The notes under the pieces: generated by a model
Databases searched by the model: none
Told to the model about the DNA's origin: nothing
What the model saw: the letters and a program-made list of their open reading frames with translations, nothing else
From: Caballeronia arvi
GTDB lineage: Bacteria; Pseudomonadota; Gammaproteobacteria; Burkholderiales; Burkholderiaceae
Direction: 5' to 3'
Assembly: GCF_001544695.2 (NCBI RefSeq)
Contig: NZ_FCOM02000003.1
Span: 1-64,000, forward strand
Length of the DNA: 64,000 nucleotides
Shown here: piece by piece, positions 34,777 through 43,722 of the stretch
Layout of the letters: every line of letters begins with the position of its first letter
Position numbering within the stretch: position 1 is the stretch's first letter
Position numbers and translations under genes: made by a program

Positions 34777-35766
34777 ATGAAAAAAATTTCCCCGACCATT
34801 CGCGACGTCGCCGCCGCCGCGGGCGTCTCCGTCGCGACCGTGTCGAAGTACATCAACGGCGCACAGCGCTTCTCCGCGCCCGTCGAGGCCAAGCTCAAGG
34901 AAGCCATCGAATCACTCGGCTATCGCTCGAACCCGCTCGCGCGCTCGATGATCACGGGCAAGACGCGCACTATCGGCATCACGATCCTCGACATCAGCAA
35001 TCCGCACTTCACGCATGTCGTGAAGGGCGCGAACCGCATCGCGCTGAGGCACGACTACACGCTGCTGCTCGTCGATATCGACGAAAACCAGGCGCGCGAA
35101 CGGCCGCTCATCGAAGCGCTTGCGCAGCGCGTGGACGGCCTGCTCGTCAGTTCGCGTCTCGCCGATGAAAACGCGCAATGGATGCTCGATCTCGACAAGC
35201 CCGTCGTGCTGCTGCGCAACGCCGAACTGCCGATTCCGAGCGTCGGCATCAACAGCCGTCTCGCCACTTACATGCTCGCGCGTCATCTGCTCGATCTCGG
35301 GCATCGCCGCATCGCGTATCTCGGTTTCGAGCATGCGCGCATCAACGATGAACGGATTCGCGGCGCGCGCGACTGTCTCGCCGAAGCAGGGCTCGAGCTC
35401 GACATCTACGAAGCCCATGCGCCCACTTCGCTCGCCGGCGAACAAGCCTGCTCGCGCGTGATGCTCGGCCCGAAGCGCCCGCAAGCCGTGATCTGCTACA
35501 ACGATCTGATCGCGCTCGGCTTCATGAAGGAAGCCGCGACGCTCGGCATTCGCGTGCCGCAGGACGTGTCGGTGACCGGCATCGACAACGTGCCTTACGG
35601 CGCCTACGCCGCGCCCGGTCTCACGACCGTCGACATTCAAAGCGAGAAGATGGGCGAACTGGCGATGCAGAAGCTCATCGACGCCCTCGCCGGTCATCCC
35701 GACCCCGGCAACTCCATGTTCGAGCCGCGGCTCATCGTGCGTGAATCGACTGCCGCGGTGACATGA
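34777..35766 (+). CDS. LacI-family regulator of the uronate genes
   Basis: The 329-residue protein has a LacI helix-turn-helix (TIRDVAAAAGVSVATVSKYING, residues about 7-28) with hinge helix NPLARSMITG, then a periplasmic-binding-like effector domain. It is divergent from udh-lactonase and convergent with an ExuT-like transporter gene. GAAAACGTTTTC-type sites lie before all three promoters, which supports one small regulon. The effector is probably a uronate or its product. Confidence 0.87.
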   Translation: MKKISPTIRDVAAAAGVSVATVSKYINGAQRFSAPVEAKLKEAIESLGYRSNPLARSMITGKTRTIGITILDISNPHFTHVVKGANRIALRHDYTLLLVDIDENQARERPLIEALAQRVDGLLVSSRLADENAQWMLDLDKPVVLLRNAELPIPSVGINSRLATYMLARHLLDLGHRRIAYLGFEHARINDERIRGARDCLAEAGLELDIYEAHAPTSLAGEQACSRVMLGPKRPQAVICYNDLIALGFMKEAATLGIRVPQDVSVTGIDNVPYGAYAAPGLTTVDIQSEKMGELAMQKLIDALAGHPDPGNSMFEPRLIVRESTAAVT

Positions 35767-35769
35767 CGC

Positions 35770-35812
35770 GCGCCGCGCCGCCTGCGTGTTGCGAATGCTG
35801 GCGGCGCGGCGC
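35770..35812. terminator. Terminator between convergent lacI-type and exuT-like genes
   Basis: GCGCCGCGCCGCC (35770-35782) pairs perfectly with GGCGGCGCGGCGC (35800-35812), followed by a T-rich stretch. It can stop the plus-strand transcript and possibly also the minus-strand one. Confidence 0.8.
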
Positions 35813-35838
35813 ATTGCTTTATTAATAAAAATTAGCGA

Positions 35839-37128
35839 TTACGCCGAGAGCTTCGCCGGCGTCATCTTCGGCGTGAGCACGTGCATGATCGCGAAGGCGA
35901 TGAGATACGCCGATGCGCCGATCGCGAACAGCACCCAGTAGTGGCCCGTGCGTTGCAGCACCTGGCCGATCACTTCCGAGAACAGCACGCCGCCGATCGA
36001 ACCGGCCATGCCGCCGATGCCGACCACCGCGCCGATGGCACGTCGCGGGAACAGATCCGATGCCGTCGTGAACAGGTTCGCGGACCAGCCCTGATGCGCC
36101 GCTGCCGCGAGACCGACGATCGCCACCGCGACCCACAGATTCTCGGCTTGCGAGACGAACGCGATCGGCAGCACGGCGCAGGCGCAGATCAGCATCGCGG
36201 TCTTGCGCGCCGCATTCACGGTCCAGCCCGCACGCAGCAGCGCCGACGAAATCCAGCCGCCGCCGATGCTGCCGATGGTGGTGATCGCGTAGATCACGAC
36301 GAGCGGCAATCCGATGTGCTGCATGTCCATGCCGCGCGATTCGTTGAGCCACTTCGGCAGCCAGAACAGGTAGAACCACCACACCGGATCGGTCAGGAAC
36401 TTGCCGACGATGAACGCCCACGTTTCGCGCTTCTTGATGAGCTCCTTGAAGCCCGGTGAGCGCGCTTTTGCGTTGGCAGCATCGGCGGCATTGGTGTCGT
36501 CGCCTTCGTCGGCGATTTCGTCGTCATGCGCGCGGCCGTCCGGCTGGCGATACATCACGAACCACACCGCGAGCCAAATCAGACCGATCGCGCCGACCAT
36601 CACGAACGCCGAGCGCCAGCCGAAGGCCACGGCGAGCGTCGGAATGATCGCCGGTGCGAACACCGCGCCGATGTTCGCGCCGGAGTTGAAGATGCCGGTC
36701 GCGAGTGCGCGTTCACGGCGCGGGAACCATTCTGCGGTCGTCTTGATGGCGGCCGGGAAGTTGCCGCCCTCGCCGATGCCGAGCAGCGCGCGGACCATCG
36801 CGAAGCCCGTCACCGAGCCGACAGCCGCATGCAGCATCGCGGCGATGCTCCAGACGAACATCGCGAGCGCGTAGGAGATGCGCGTGCCGAGCCAGTCGAC
36901 GATGCGTCCAAAGCACAGCAGCCCGATTGCATAGAACGCCGAGAATGCGATCACGATGCGGCCGTACTGCACCTGCGTCCAGCCGATGTCGTGCTGCAGC
37001 ATCGGGGCGAGCAGACCGAGGATCTGCCGGTCCATATAGTTGATGACCGTGGCGAAGAAAAGCAGCGCGCACACGGTCCAGCGGTAACGGCTGGCGGTTC
37101 GCACGACGCCGGCAACGACAGTGTTCAT
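35839..37128 (-). CDS. exuT: MFS hexuronate transporter, ExuT-like
   Basis: The 429-residue protein has twelve helices and the hexuronate/anion symporter motifs VINYMDRQILGLLAP and GEGGNFPAAIKTTAEWFPRRERA. ExuT-type carriers import galacturonate and glucuronate with protons, feeding the adjacent uronate dehydrogenase. GGAG precedes the ATG. A GAAAACGTTTTT site lies about 120 bp upstream, linking it to the LacI regulon. Confidence 0.83.
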   Translation of the reverse strand: MNTVVAGVVRTASRYRWTVCALLFFATVINYMDRQILGLLAPMLQHDIGWTQVQYGRIVIAFSAFYAIGLLCFGRIVDWLGTRISYALAMFVWSIAAMLHAAVGSVTGFAMVRALLGIGEGGNFPAAIKTTAEWFPRRERALATGIFNSGANIGAVFAPAIIPTLAVAFGWRSAFVMVGAIGLIWLAVWFVMYRQPDGRAHDDEIADEGDDTNAADAANAKARSPGFKELIKKRETWAFIVGKFLTDPVWWFYLFWLPKWLNESRGMDMQHIGLPLVVIYAITTIGSIGGGWISSALLRAGWTVNAARKTAMLICACAVLPIAFVSQAENLWVAVAIVGLAAAAHQGWSANLFTTASDLFPRRAIGAVVGIGGMAGSIGGVLFSEVIGQVLQRTGHYWVLFAIGASAYLIAFAIMHVLTPKMTPAKLSA

Positions 37129-37246
37129 GAAAGTCTCCGGACGCGGCGGCGCTCGTCGTGCCGCGTTCTTTGTTGCGTGGAACGGCGACGAGCGCCGTGG
37201 ACGTGGCTTTGTGCGGGCAATGAAGCCACAAAGCCGGCCTGTCTTG

Positions 37247-37258
37247 GAAAACGTTTTT
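37247..37258. promoter_or_regulatory. LacI-type operator upstream of exuT-like gene
   Basis: GAAAACGTTTTT matches 11 of 12 bases of the palindrome at 34624. It lies about 120 bp before the transporter start. Confidence 0.6.
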
Positions 37259-37436
37259 TCGAAGAATAGTGGGTTTGTTGCCGACTGGCTATCCTAGTAT
37301 TTGCCCTAATCTGGCCCGAAGCGTCGCTGTCTGGCCGTTGTCGAGGCGCGGTCCGCGCTCTTCAATTCAAGACGCAGAAAGTTAATCGTTTTTCTCAAAG
37401 TTTCCGTGCGCCGCGCCGTTGCCCCCCATTTGGCAC

Positions 37437-37462
37437 TTTGCATGCAGCCTCATGCATGCAAA
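37437..37462. promoter_or_regulatory. Second paired GCATGC inverted repeat
   Basis: TTTGCATGC (37437-37445) and GCATGCAAA (37454-37462) are perfect inverted arms with an 8-bp spacer. The layout copies the element at 34675-34703. Confidence 0.5.
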
Positions 37463-37550
37463 ATGCCGGCGTCGCCCTTCGAACCGAAAGCAGCGCCTGT
37501 ATGATCGAACCCCGACGAACGACAACAACGAACTGCAAATCCTGTCTTCC

Positions 37551-38423
37551 ATGCCTGCTCGCTTCACGGGGTTCATCTATCTGCTCGTCACCGCCACCGG
37601 CTGGGCGCTGAACTGGCCCGCCATGAAGGTCCTCTTGCGCGAATGGCCGCCGCTGTTCTCGCGCGGCGTCGCGGGTATCGCAGCCGCCGTGCTGCTCGGC
37701 GTCATCGCGAAACTCGTTGGGGAGAACCTCCGCGTGCCCGCCACGCTCGTGCGCCGGCTTCTGCTTGCATCGGCGATCAATGTCTTCGCGTGGATGGGCT
37801 TCTCCACCCTCTCGATGAAATGGCTTTCGGTCAGCGAAGGCGCGCTGCTCGTCTACACCATGCCCATCTGGGCGATGCTGCTCGCGTGGCCCATCGCGAA
37901 GCGCAAGCCTTCGGTCGCGGGCTTTTGCGCGCTCGCGCTGGGTCTTGCGGGCGTCGTCGTGCTGCTCTCTGCGCACGGACTTTCCTTCGACGGCGGCAAG
38001 ATCGCCGGCATCGCGTTCGCGCTCTCGGCTGCGATGTTGTTCGCGCTCGGCACGGTGATTTCGCACGGGCCCATGCCCATTCCGCCGATCACGCTCGTGG
38101 CGTGGCAGGTCGGCATCGGCTGCGCGCCGATGATCGCGCTTGGCCTTTTCATCGAGCATCCGGTCGTGTCCGCGCTCGGGCTGGACGGCTGGGCCGTGCT
38201 CATCTACATGAGCCTGGTGCCGATGGCCGTGTGCTATCTCGCATGGTTCGCGACGCTGCGCCACCTGCCCGCCGATGTGGCGTCCATCGGCATGTTGCTC
38301 GTGCCGATCATGGGTATCGTCGCGGCGGCGCTCGCGCTCGGCGAGCCGCTCGGCGCGCGCGAAGCGATCGCAATGGGGCTGACGCTTTCGGGCGTCGCGC
38401 TGGCGATGAGACAGCGCCGCTGA
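37551..38423 (+). CDS. DMT-superfamily (EamA) transporter
   Basis: The 290-residue membrane protein has about ten helices arranged as two EamA repeats (first repeat GFIYLLVTATGWALNWPAMKVLL; second ending LGEPLGAREAIAMGLTLSGVALAM). Such proteins mostly export amino acids or other metabolites. The start at 37551 lacks a strong ribosome site; the frame is open upstream but not hydrophobic. No operon partner is evident, as the following chemoreceptor gene has its own promoter. Confidence 0.8.
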   Translation: MPARFTGFIYLLVTATGWALNWPAMKVLLREWPPLFSRGVAGIAAAVLLGVIAKLVGENLRVPATLVRRLLLASAINVFAWMGFSTLSMKWLSVSEGALLVYTMPIWAMLLAWPIAKRKPSVAGFCALALGLAGVVVLLSAHGLSFDGGKIAGIAFALSAAMLFALGTVISHGPMPIPPITLVAWQVGIGCAPMIALGLFIEHPVVSALGLDGWAVLIYMSLVPMAVCYLAWFATLRHLPADVASIGMLLVPIMGIVAAALALGEPLGAREAIAMGLTLSGVALAMRQRR

Positions 38424-38442
38424 CATCGCCAAGCAAAAAAAT

Positions 38443-38470
38443 TAAAGCGCAACGCAATTTCTGCCGATAA
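38443..38470 (+). promoter_or_regulatory. FliA (sigma-28)-like promoter
   Basis: TAAA (38443-38446), a 16-bp spacer and a perfect GCCGATAA (38463-38470) match the flagellar sigma-28 consensus (usual spacer 15). It lies 38 bp before the chemoreceptor start. Confidence 0.65.
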
Positions 38471-38508
38471 GGGTCGATATAACTACTCTTGTCGTTCAGT
38501 CACTCCCC

Positions 38509-40464
38509 ATGTCTCGTATTACTCTGGCCCGCATGAATGTCGGGACCAAATTCGCCGTGCTCGCCTGTGCGCTCACGGCCGTCGTCGTTGCCTTTTTCAC
38601 CATCGCCGTCACGGGAAGCGCGGGCGAGCAAGTGGACGCGCACGCGATCGCGCGCGTCGAAAGCGAGAATCGCTCGATCGCGACGATGATCGGCCTGTTC
38701 GACAAGTCCGTGAGCGCCGAGGTCACGCGCTTCACGACGATCTTCGCGCATCGCCTGCCCTCGACCTTCGCGCTCGACGAGACGCGCACCGTCGATGTCG
38801 GCGGCGTGGCGACGCCGACCTTCCTCGCCGGCGACAAGCCGCTGAACAACGACTTCGCGATCCCCGATGCGTTCCTCGAAGAAAGCGGCGCCATCGCCAC
38901 GATCTTTGCGCGCACCGGCGACGACTTCGTGCGTGTGACGACATCGCTCAAGAAGCAGGACGGCACACGCGCGATCGGCACGCTGCTCGATCGCAAGGGC
39001 CCCGCGTATGCGCCGATGATGGCGGGCAAGCCTTATATCGGCATCGCGGCGTTGTTCGGCAAGCAGTACATCACCGAGTACAGGCCTGTTACGGATGCCT
39101 CGGGCCGCGTGATCGGCGCGCTTTTCGTGGGCGTGGACGTCACGTCCGAATTCGCCGCGCTGCAAGACGGCATCGCGAAGCTCGTGATCGGCGCGAGCGG
39201 TTATCACTTCGTCGTCGATGCATCGAATGGTGCGAATCGCGGCAAGCTGCTGGTGCATCCCGGATCGAAAGGCGAACTCGCCGATGAACGCGTCGCGCCC
39301 TTCAAACAGATGCTCGAATCGCGCGAAGGCAAGCTCGCGTTCGACGGCGCCGATATCGCGGGCGCGGATGCGCGCGTGCATGGCGGCACGAAGGAGATCG
39401 TTTATATGGCGGTGCCGCAATGGCAATGGATGATCGGCGGCATTGCGTATCGCGACGAGCTGCTCGCCGACATGCACGAAAGCCGCAACCACTTTCTGAT
39501 GCTCGGGCTCGTCGTCGTGGCGCTGCTAGTCGGTGTGTTGCTGTATGCCGTCACGAAGCTCGTCGGCCGTCCCATCGACGATGTGACGCGTGCGTCCGAA
39601 CGCATCGCAGCGGGCGATCTCACCGTGCGTATCGACAGCGCGCGTGAAGACGATATCGGCCGCCTGATGCGTGCCATCGACGGCATCGCGCGCGGGCTCG
39701 CCGAGATCGTCGCGCAGGTGCGCAGCGCATCGGCCGACATGAACGAAGGCACCGCGCGCATCGCGTCGGGCAGCAGCGATATCGCGACGCGCATCGCCAC
39801 GCAGGCGGCGAGTGTCGAGGAAACCGCGGCAAGCATGGAAGAAATCACCTCCACGGTGCAGCAGAACGCGGCGAATACGGCGCAGGCGGGCACGCTCGTC
39901 GCGTCGGCATCGGATGCGGCACGCGCGGGAGGCGAAGCGGTGGGACGCGTCGTCGAAACGATGGGCGAGATCGATGCATCGGCACGACGTATCGCCGATA
40001 TCACCGCGACCATCGAAAGCATTGCGTTCCAGACCAACATTCTCGCGCTGAACGCGGCCGTCGAAGCGGCGCGCGCCGGCGAGCATGGCAAGGGCTTTGC
40101 CGTGGTCGCATCGGAAGTGCGCGCGCTCGCGCAGCGCAGCGCGAGCGCCGTGAAGGAAATCGAAGCATTGATCGCGGAATCGGCGTCGAAAGTCTCGCAC
40201 GGCTACAAGATCGCCGAGGAAGCGAGCGGCACGATGAACGGCATCGTCGAGCGGGTGTCGCGCGTGAATGCGATCGTCGGCGAGATCGGTGTCGCGTCAC
40301 GCGAGCAGGCGAGCGGCATCGAACAGGTGAACAGCGCGGTCATGCTGATCGGCGAAGCGACACAGCAGAACGCGGCGCTCGTCGGTGAGGCGGAACACTC
40401 CACTGCCGAATTGCGCGATCAGGCCGAGCGTCTGGCGCGTGCCGTCAGCATGTTCCGTGTGTAA
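38509..40464 (+). CDS. Methyl-accepting chemotaxis protein with periplasmic Cache domain
   Basis: The 651-residue protein has a first membrane helix (about 15-35), a large periplasmic sensor domain of the fused Cache type (residues about 40-325; [30 protein letters not shown]), a second helix (about 331-352) and a HAMP region. The cytoplasmic signalling domain has the hairpin core [36 protein letters not shown]. No C-terminal NWETF-like pentapeptide for CheR tethering is seen. Cache domains of this kind often sense organic acids, so a link to the nearby uronate genes is possible. A FliA-like promoter precedes it. Confidence 0.9.
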   Translation: MSRITLARMNVGTKFAVLACALTAVVVAFFTIAVTGSAGEQVDAHAIARVESENRSIATMIGLFDKSVSAEVTRFTTIFAHRLPSTFALDETRTVDVGGVATPTFLAGDKPLNNDFAIPDAFLEESGAIATIFARTGDDFVRVTTSLKKQDGTRAIGTLLDRKGPAYAPMMAGKPYIGIAALFGKQYITEYRPVTDASGRVIGALFVGVDVTSEFAALQDGIAKLVIGASGYHFVVDASNGANRGKLLVHPGSKGELADERVAPFKQMLESREGKLAFDGADIAGADARVHGGTKEIVYMAVPQWQWMIGGIAYRDELLADMHESRNHFLMLGLVVVALLVGVLLYAVTKLVGRPIDDVTRASERIAAGDLTVRIDSAREDDIGRLMRAIDGIARGLAEIVAQVRSASADMNEGTARIASGSSDIATRIATQAASVEETAASMEEITSTVQQNAANTAQAGTLVASASDAARAGGEAVGRVVETMGEIDASARRIADITATIESIAFQTNILALNAAVEAARAGEHGKGFAVVASEVRALAQRSASAVKEIEALIAESASKVSHGYKIAEEASGTMNGIVERVSRVNAIVGEIGVASREQASGIEQVNSAVMLIGEATQQNAALVGEAEHSTAELRDQAERLARAVSMFRV

Positions 40465-40480
40465 CGCATCGACCGCGCCT

Positions 40481-40789
40481 TCAGACTTCGATGAAGATGC
40501 GCCCGCCCTCCACTTTCGCGGGATAAGTCGTCAGCTTTTCGCATACGGGCGCGCATAGCGGGCGGCCGTCGCGGATATCGAAGCGTCCGTTGTGCTTCGG
40601 ACATTCGATCACGTAGTCCATCACGAAGCCGTCGCTCAGATGAACGTGCTCGTGCGTGCACAGGCCGTCGCTCGCGTACACGGCATCGTTCATCCGGTAG
40701 ATCGCGAACGTGCGGCCATCGTGATCGAAGCGCATCACGTCTTCGTCTTCGATGTCGTTGAACGCGGCTGCGTCGATCCATTGCGTCAT
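40481..40789 (-). CDS. Rieske [2Fe-2S] ferredoxin, MocE-like
   Basis: The 102-residue protein is a stand-alone Rieske ferredoxin with Cys-Thr-His (CTHEHVHL) and CPKH cluster ligands. It probably feeds electrons to the desaturase-like oxygenase encoded 10 bp upstream, as in the MocDE pair. AAGGAA precedes the start at 40789. A longer frame upstream has no ribosome site and overlaps the desaturase gene. Confidence 0.85.
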   Translation of the reverse strand: MTQWIDAAAFNDIEDEDVMRFDHDGRTFAIYRMNDAVYASDGLCTHEHVHLSDGFVMDYVIECPKHNGRFDIRDGRPLCAPVCEKLTTYPAKVEGGRIFIEV

Positions 40790-40799
40790 GGCATTCCTT

Positions 40800-41876
40800 T
40801 CAGGCTTGGGTCGCGGCAGGCGTGGGCCGCTCGACGTGATACGACGGATCTCGCGTCTGCCGCACGAGCGCCGGAATGATCTCCGCATAGGCCGCGATCG
40901 TGCTCGCATAGGGCGGCGGCATGTCGTGCTTCACCGTTTCGTGAAGGCGCGGCAACGCGTGATAAGGGACCATCGGAAACATATGGTGCTCGACGTGATA
41001 GTTCATGTTCAGATAGAGAAAGCGGAACACGGGATTCATCATCACGGTGCGGCAGTTCTTGCGATGATCGAGCACGTTCTCGGGCATGCCCGCGTGCTGC
41101 GTAAGGCCGAAGAACAAGTAGAGCCACGCGCCGTACAGGCTCGGCAAGCCGATATAGAGCAGCGGCAGGATCGAATGGAACACGAGGCATAAAGCGATCA
41201 CCGCTGCATAAATCGCAAGCCACGCACGCGCTTCCAGAATCACTTTCGGCCATTCGGACTCGGGCACGTAGGTCTTTTCTTCTTTGCCGATATGCCCGAA
41301 CGCCGATGAAATGATCTTCGGCACCTCGCCCGCCGCATGCTTCAATGCAAAGACGTTCAGCGCGATGCCCAGCCAGTCGGTGGGCAACGGCACGGCGATT
41401 TCCCTGTCGCGCCCGACCACGAGCGTATCCGTGTGATGACGCGCGTGACTCCAGCGCCAGATCGTCGGGCGGCGAAACACCTGAAACGACGCCACCTGAT
41501 AAAGCGCCTTGTTCATCCACGATGTCTTGAATGCCGTGCCGTGTCCGCTCTCGTGCCAGCGCGAATCCGCGGGGCTGCAATAGAGCGTGCCGTAGAGAAG
41601 AAATGCGGGAATGGCACAGAGCGAATGCGCTCGCCATGCGAACCAGGCAAGCACGCCGGCCGCGATGATCGCTGCGTACCAAAGCAGCGTATCGCGGATG
41701 GCGCGCGCGTCGCTCCGCTGCATCAGGCTCTTCATGACGGGACGCGGCACCGCGCACTTATACCAGTCCGCATTCACGAGACCCGCTGCTTTCGCCCGCT
41801 CCCCCGCGCCGCCGATCAACCCGTATTCACGATGGCGGTCCCGCGCGCCCGCGCTTTCGCATTGCCCGGATTCCAT
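40800..41876 (-). CDS. Membrane fatty-acid-desaturase-like di-iron oxygenase, MocD-like
   Basis: The 358-residue membrane protein has the three histidine boxes of the desaturase/hydroxylase superfamily: HESGH, HARHH and HVEHH, with hydrophobic segments between. With the following Rieske ferredoxin gene it resembles MocD/MocE, a pair known from rhizopine catabolism that performs an oxygenation or demethylation. Other moc genes are not adjacent. GAGGTG precedes the start. It is divergent from a LacI regulator, which suggests sugar- or inositol-like induction rather than lipid metabolism. Confidence 0.8.
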   Translation of the reverse strand: MESGQCESAGARDRHREYGLIGGAGERAKAAGLVNADWYKCAVPRPVMKSLMQRSDARAIRDTLLWYAAIIAAGVLAWFAWRAHSLCAIPAFLLYGTLYCSPADSRWHESGHGTAFKTSWMNKALYQVASFQVFRRPTIWRWSHARHHTDTLVVGRDREIAVPLPTDWLGIALNVFALKHAAGEVPKIISSAFGHIGKEEKTYVPESEWPKVILEARAWLAIYAAVIALCLVFHSILPLLYIGLPSLYGAWLYLFFGLTQHAGMPENVLDHRKNCRTVMMNPVFRFLYLNMNYHVEHHMFPMVPYHALPRLHETVKHDMPPPYASTIAAYAEIIPALVRQTRDPSYHVERPTPAATQA

Positions 41877-42024
41877 CTTTTCACCTCATCCGATGATTGG
41901 AATTACATCATTGCTTATCGCTGGATCGATGATAGGAGCGCCGCTCTAGCCGCGCAACATTACGCTGCATTTGCTATCTTTAAGCATCAACGCGCGCTTT
42001 AAAAACCCATCATTTACATCAAAG

Positions 42025-43077
42025 ATGAGCAAGCGTCCCACACTTCAATCCGTGGCTGAGGCTGCGGGTGTCAGTCCCGCGACCGTCGATCGCGTGTTCA
42101 ACGGACGAATCAGCGTGCGCGAAGGCACCGCGCTGCGCGTGATCGAAGCGGCGGAACGTATCGGCTATCACGGCGCTGCGTTGATGCGCGAGCGCCTGCG
42201 CGCGCAACGCGGCGAACGCCACGAGCGGCACACATTGGGATTCTGTTTGCAGAAACGCGCCGATCCGTTCTATCAGGCGTTTGCGCGCATTCTCACGGAC
42301 GCGGCCGCGCGTCATGAACCCGAGCGCTGCATCGCCGTCATCGAATACATGGACGAGCTCGATCCGGCTTCCATCGCGCGCACGCTGCTCACGCTGGGCG
42401 AGCAAGCCGACGCGCTCGGTGTCGTCGCGGTGGATCATCCTCATGTCACGGCCGCGATCGAAACGCTGCATATACAAGGCAAACCAACCGTCACATTGCT
42501 GTCGGATCTGAGCGCGCCGTTGCGCGCGGGATATATCGGTGTGGACCCGCGCAAGAGCGGGCGCACGGCAGCATGGGCCGTGAGCCGCCTCGCGCATCGC
42601 GACGAGGGCACGGTCGGCGTGTTCGTCGGCACGCCTCGCTATCTCGGGCAGGAAAGCTGCGAGATCAGCTTTCGCTCGTATCTGCGAGAGCACGCGCCCG
42701 GGCTCCGCGTGCTCGACACGCAAATCAATCTCGAGGACAAACAGCTTGCCTATGAAGCGACACTCGCCATGCTCGCGCGTCATGCGGATCTGGCGGGGCT
42801 CTATATTCCCGGCGGCGGCGTGGGCGGCGTCATTCGCGCATTGCGCGAGGAAGCTGCGGGGCGACGCATCGTCACCGTATGCAGCGATCTGATGCCTGAT
42901 CGCTACGAAGCGCTGGTCGAAGGCGTCATCGATCTCGTGATCGATACGCCGCTTCAACGCATTGCCGAAACGGCCATTCAGGCGATGCTGCGCGCGTTGC
43001 AAGCGCTGCCGGGCGAAGCCGCGCAAGCGAGCCAGTATCCGCTGCCCGCACAACTCTATACGCCAGAAAATGTGTGA
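42025..43077 (+). CDS. LacI-family regulator with periplasmic-binding-like domain
   Basis: The 350-residue protein has a LacI helix-turn-helix (TLQSVAEAAGVSPATVDRVFNG, residues about 5-26) and a type I periplasmic-binding-like domain of the PBP4 group, as found in regulators of inositol and pentose pathways. It is divergent from the MocDE-like genes with a 148-bp region between and likely controls them. The start at 42025 lacks a strong ribosome site; the helix-turn-helix position supports it. Confidence 0.82.
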   Translation: MSKRPTLQSVAEAAGVSPATVDRVFNGRISVREGTALRVIEAAERIGYHGAALMRERLRAQRGERHERHTLGFCLQKRADPFYQAFARILTDAAARHEPERCIAVIEYMDELDPASIARTLLTLGEQADALGVVAVDHPHVTAAIETLHIQGKPTVTLLSDLSAPLRAGYIGVDPRKSGRTAAWAVSRLAHRDEGTVGVFVGTPRYLGQESCEISFRSYLREHAPGLRVLDTQINLEDKQLAYEATLAMLARHADLAGLYIPGGGVGGVIRALREEAAGRRIVTVCSDLMPDRYEALVEGVIDLVIDTPLQRIAETAIQAMLRALQALPGEAAQASQYPLPAQLYTPENV

Positions 43078-43157
43078 GCGCGGATAGGCTAACGATCGTC
43101 TAATTCTTCGGGCCTAGTCTCCTATCGAGTTCCACTCTCGTTCAAAGGAGAACGATC

Positions 43158-43391
43158 ATGAAGAAGCTCATTGCCGCCCTGCTCGCATCGGCCGTCATGT
43201 TGCCGATGCTTTCCCATGCTCAGTCCGCACAACCTCAACGCGGGGGTACCGCGAATCGGCCCGAGAGCCACAGTTATGATCACGTGTACGATCGAGAGTA
43301 TGGAGCGAGTGCCGACGGCAACGTACAAAGCGGATGGACGACACAACCCTCGCCGCAAGCGCTGGGACAGTCGCTCTTCAAGCACCATTGA
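43158..43391 (+). CDS. Small secreted protein of unknown function
   Basis: The 77-residue protein has a clear signal peptide (MKKLIAALLASAVMLPML, cleavage near SHAQ) and a short hydrophilic, glycine/serine/tyrosine-containing mature part with no recognised motif. AAGGAG lies 7 bp before the ATG. Proteins of this size and start are frequent in Burkholderiaceae genomes. It appears monocistronic. Confidence 0.7.
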   Translation: MKKLIAALLASAVMLPMLSHAQSAQPQRGGTANRPESHSYDHVYDREYGASADGNVQSGWTTQPSPQALGQSLFKHH

Positions 43392-43722
43392 CCGCGCGCG
43401 GGGGTGAAGCATGGCATTTCCGGTAACATGCAGGTGTCATCGCTTCGTTTCATTCGATCGCTAACATGCGTGCAGTTGGGGAACCGAAGCCGCAGAATCT
43501 GCTCTTAGCGGTTGATCCATCGACATTCACGTCAGGCCGGGCGTCCGGGGCCGGCCCTATGACCTGACATGCTCAACAATAAGCGGCGCGGCAACTTTCA
43601 TGGTTGTACGCGTGCTCACGGTGTTCGAGCCGGCCGCATCCGTCAGACCAATTGCATGACTCGACGGCTCTTCGCATCCAGCATGTGAAGAGAGAGATCC
43701 CATCACCGACGGAGCGTCATCC
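43392..43722. other. Intergenic region with a nested stem-loop
   Basis: This 331-bp gap precedes the glycosyltransferase gene. It contains the structure at 43531-43568 and no supported gene. Confidence 0.45.
43531..43568. repeat. Nested inverted repeat in glycosyltransferase leader
   Basis: GTCAGG (43531-43536) pairs with CCTGAC (43563-43568) and, inside, GGCCGG (43535-43540) pairs with CCGGCC (43551-43556). It could be a terminator of the small secreted gene or a leader structure. There is no U-run. Confidence 0.45.

Larger units (their letters stand above)
37129..37550. other. Divergent intergenic region with two operator-like elements
   Basis: This 422-bp gap separates the ExuT-like gene (minus) from a DMT exporter gene (plus). 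It contains the LacI-type site at 37247 and a paired GCATGC repeat at 37437. No gene is supported. Confidence 0.5.
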
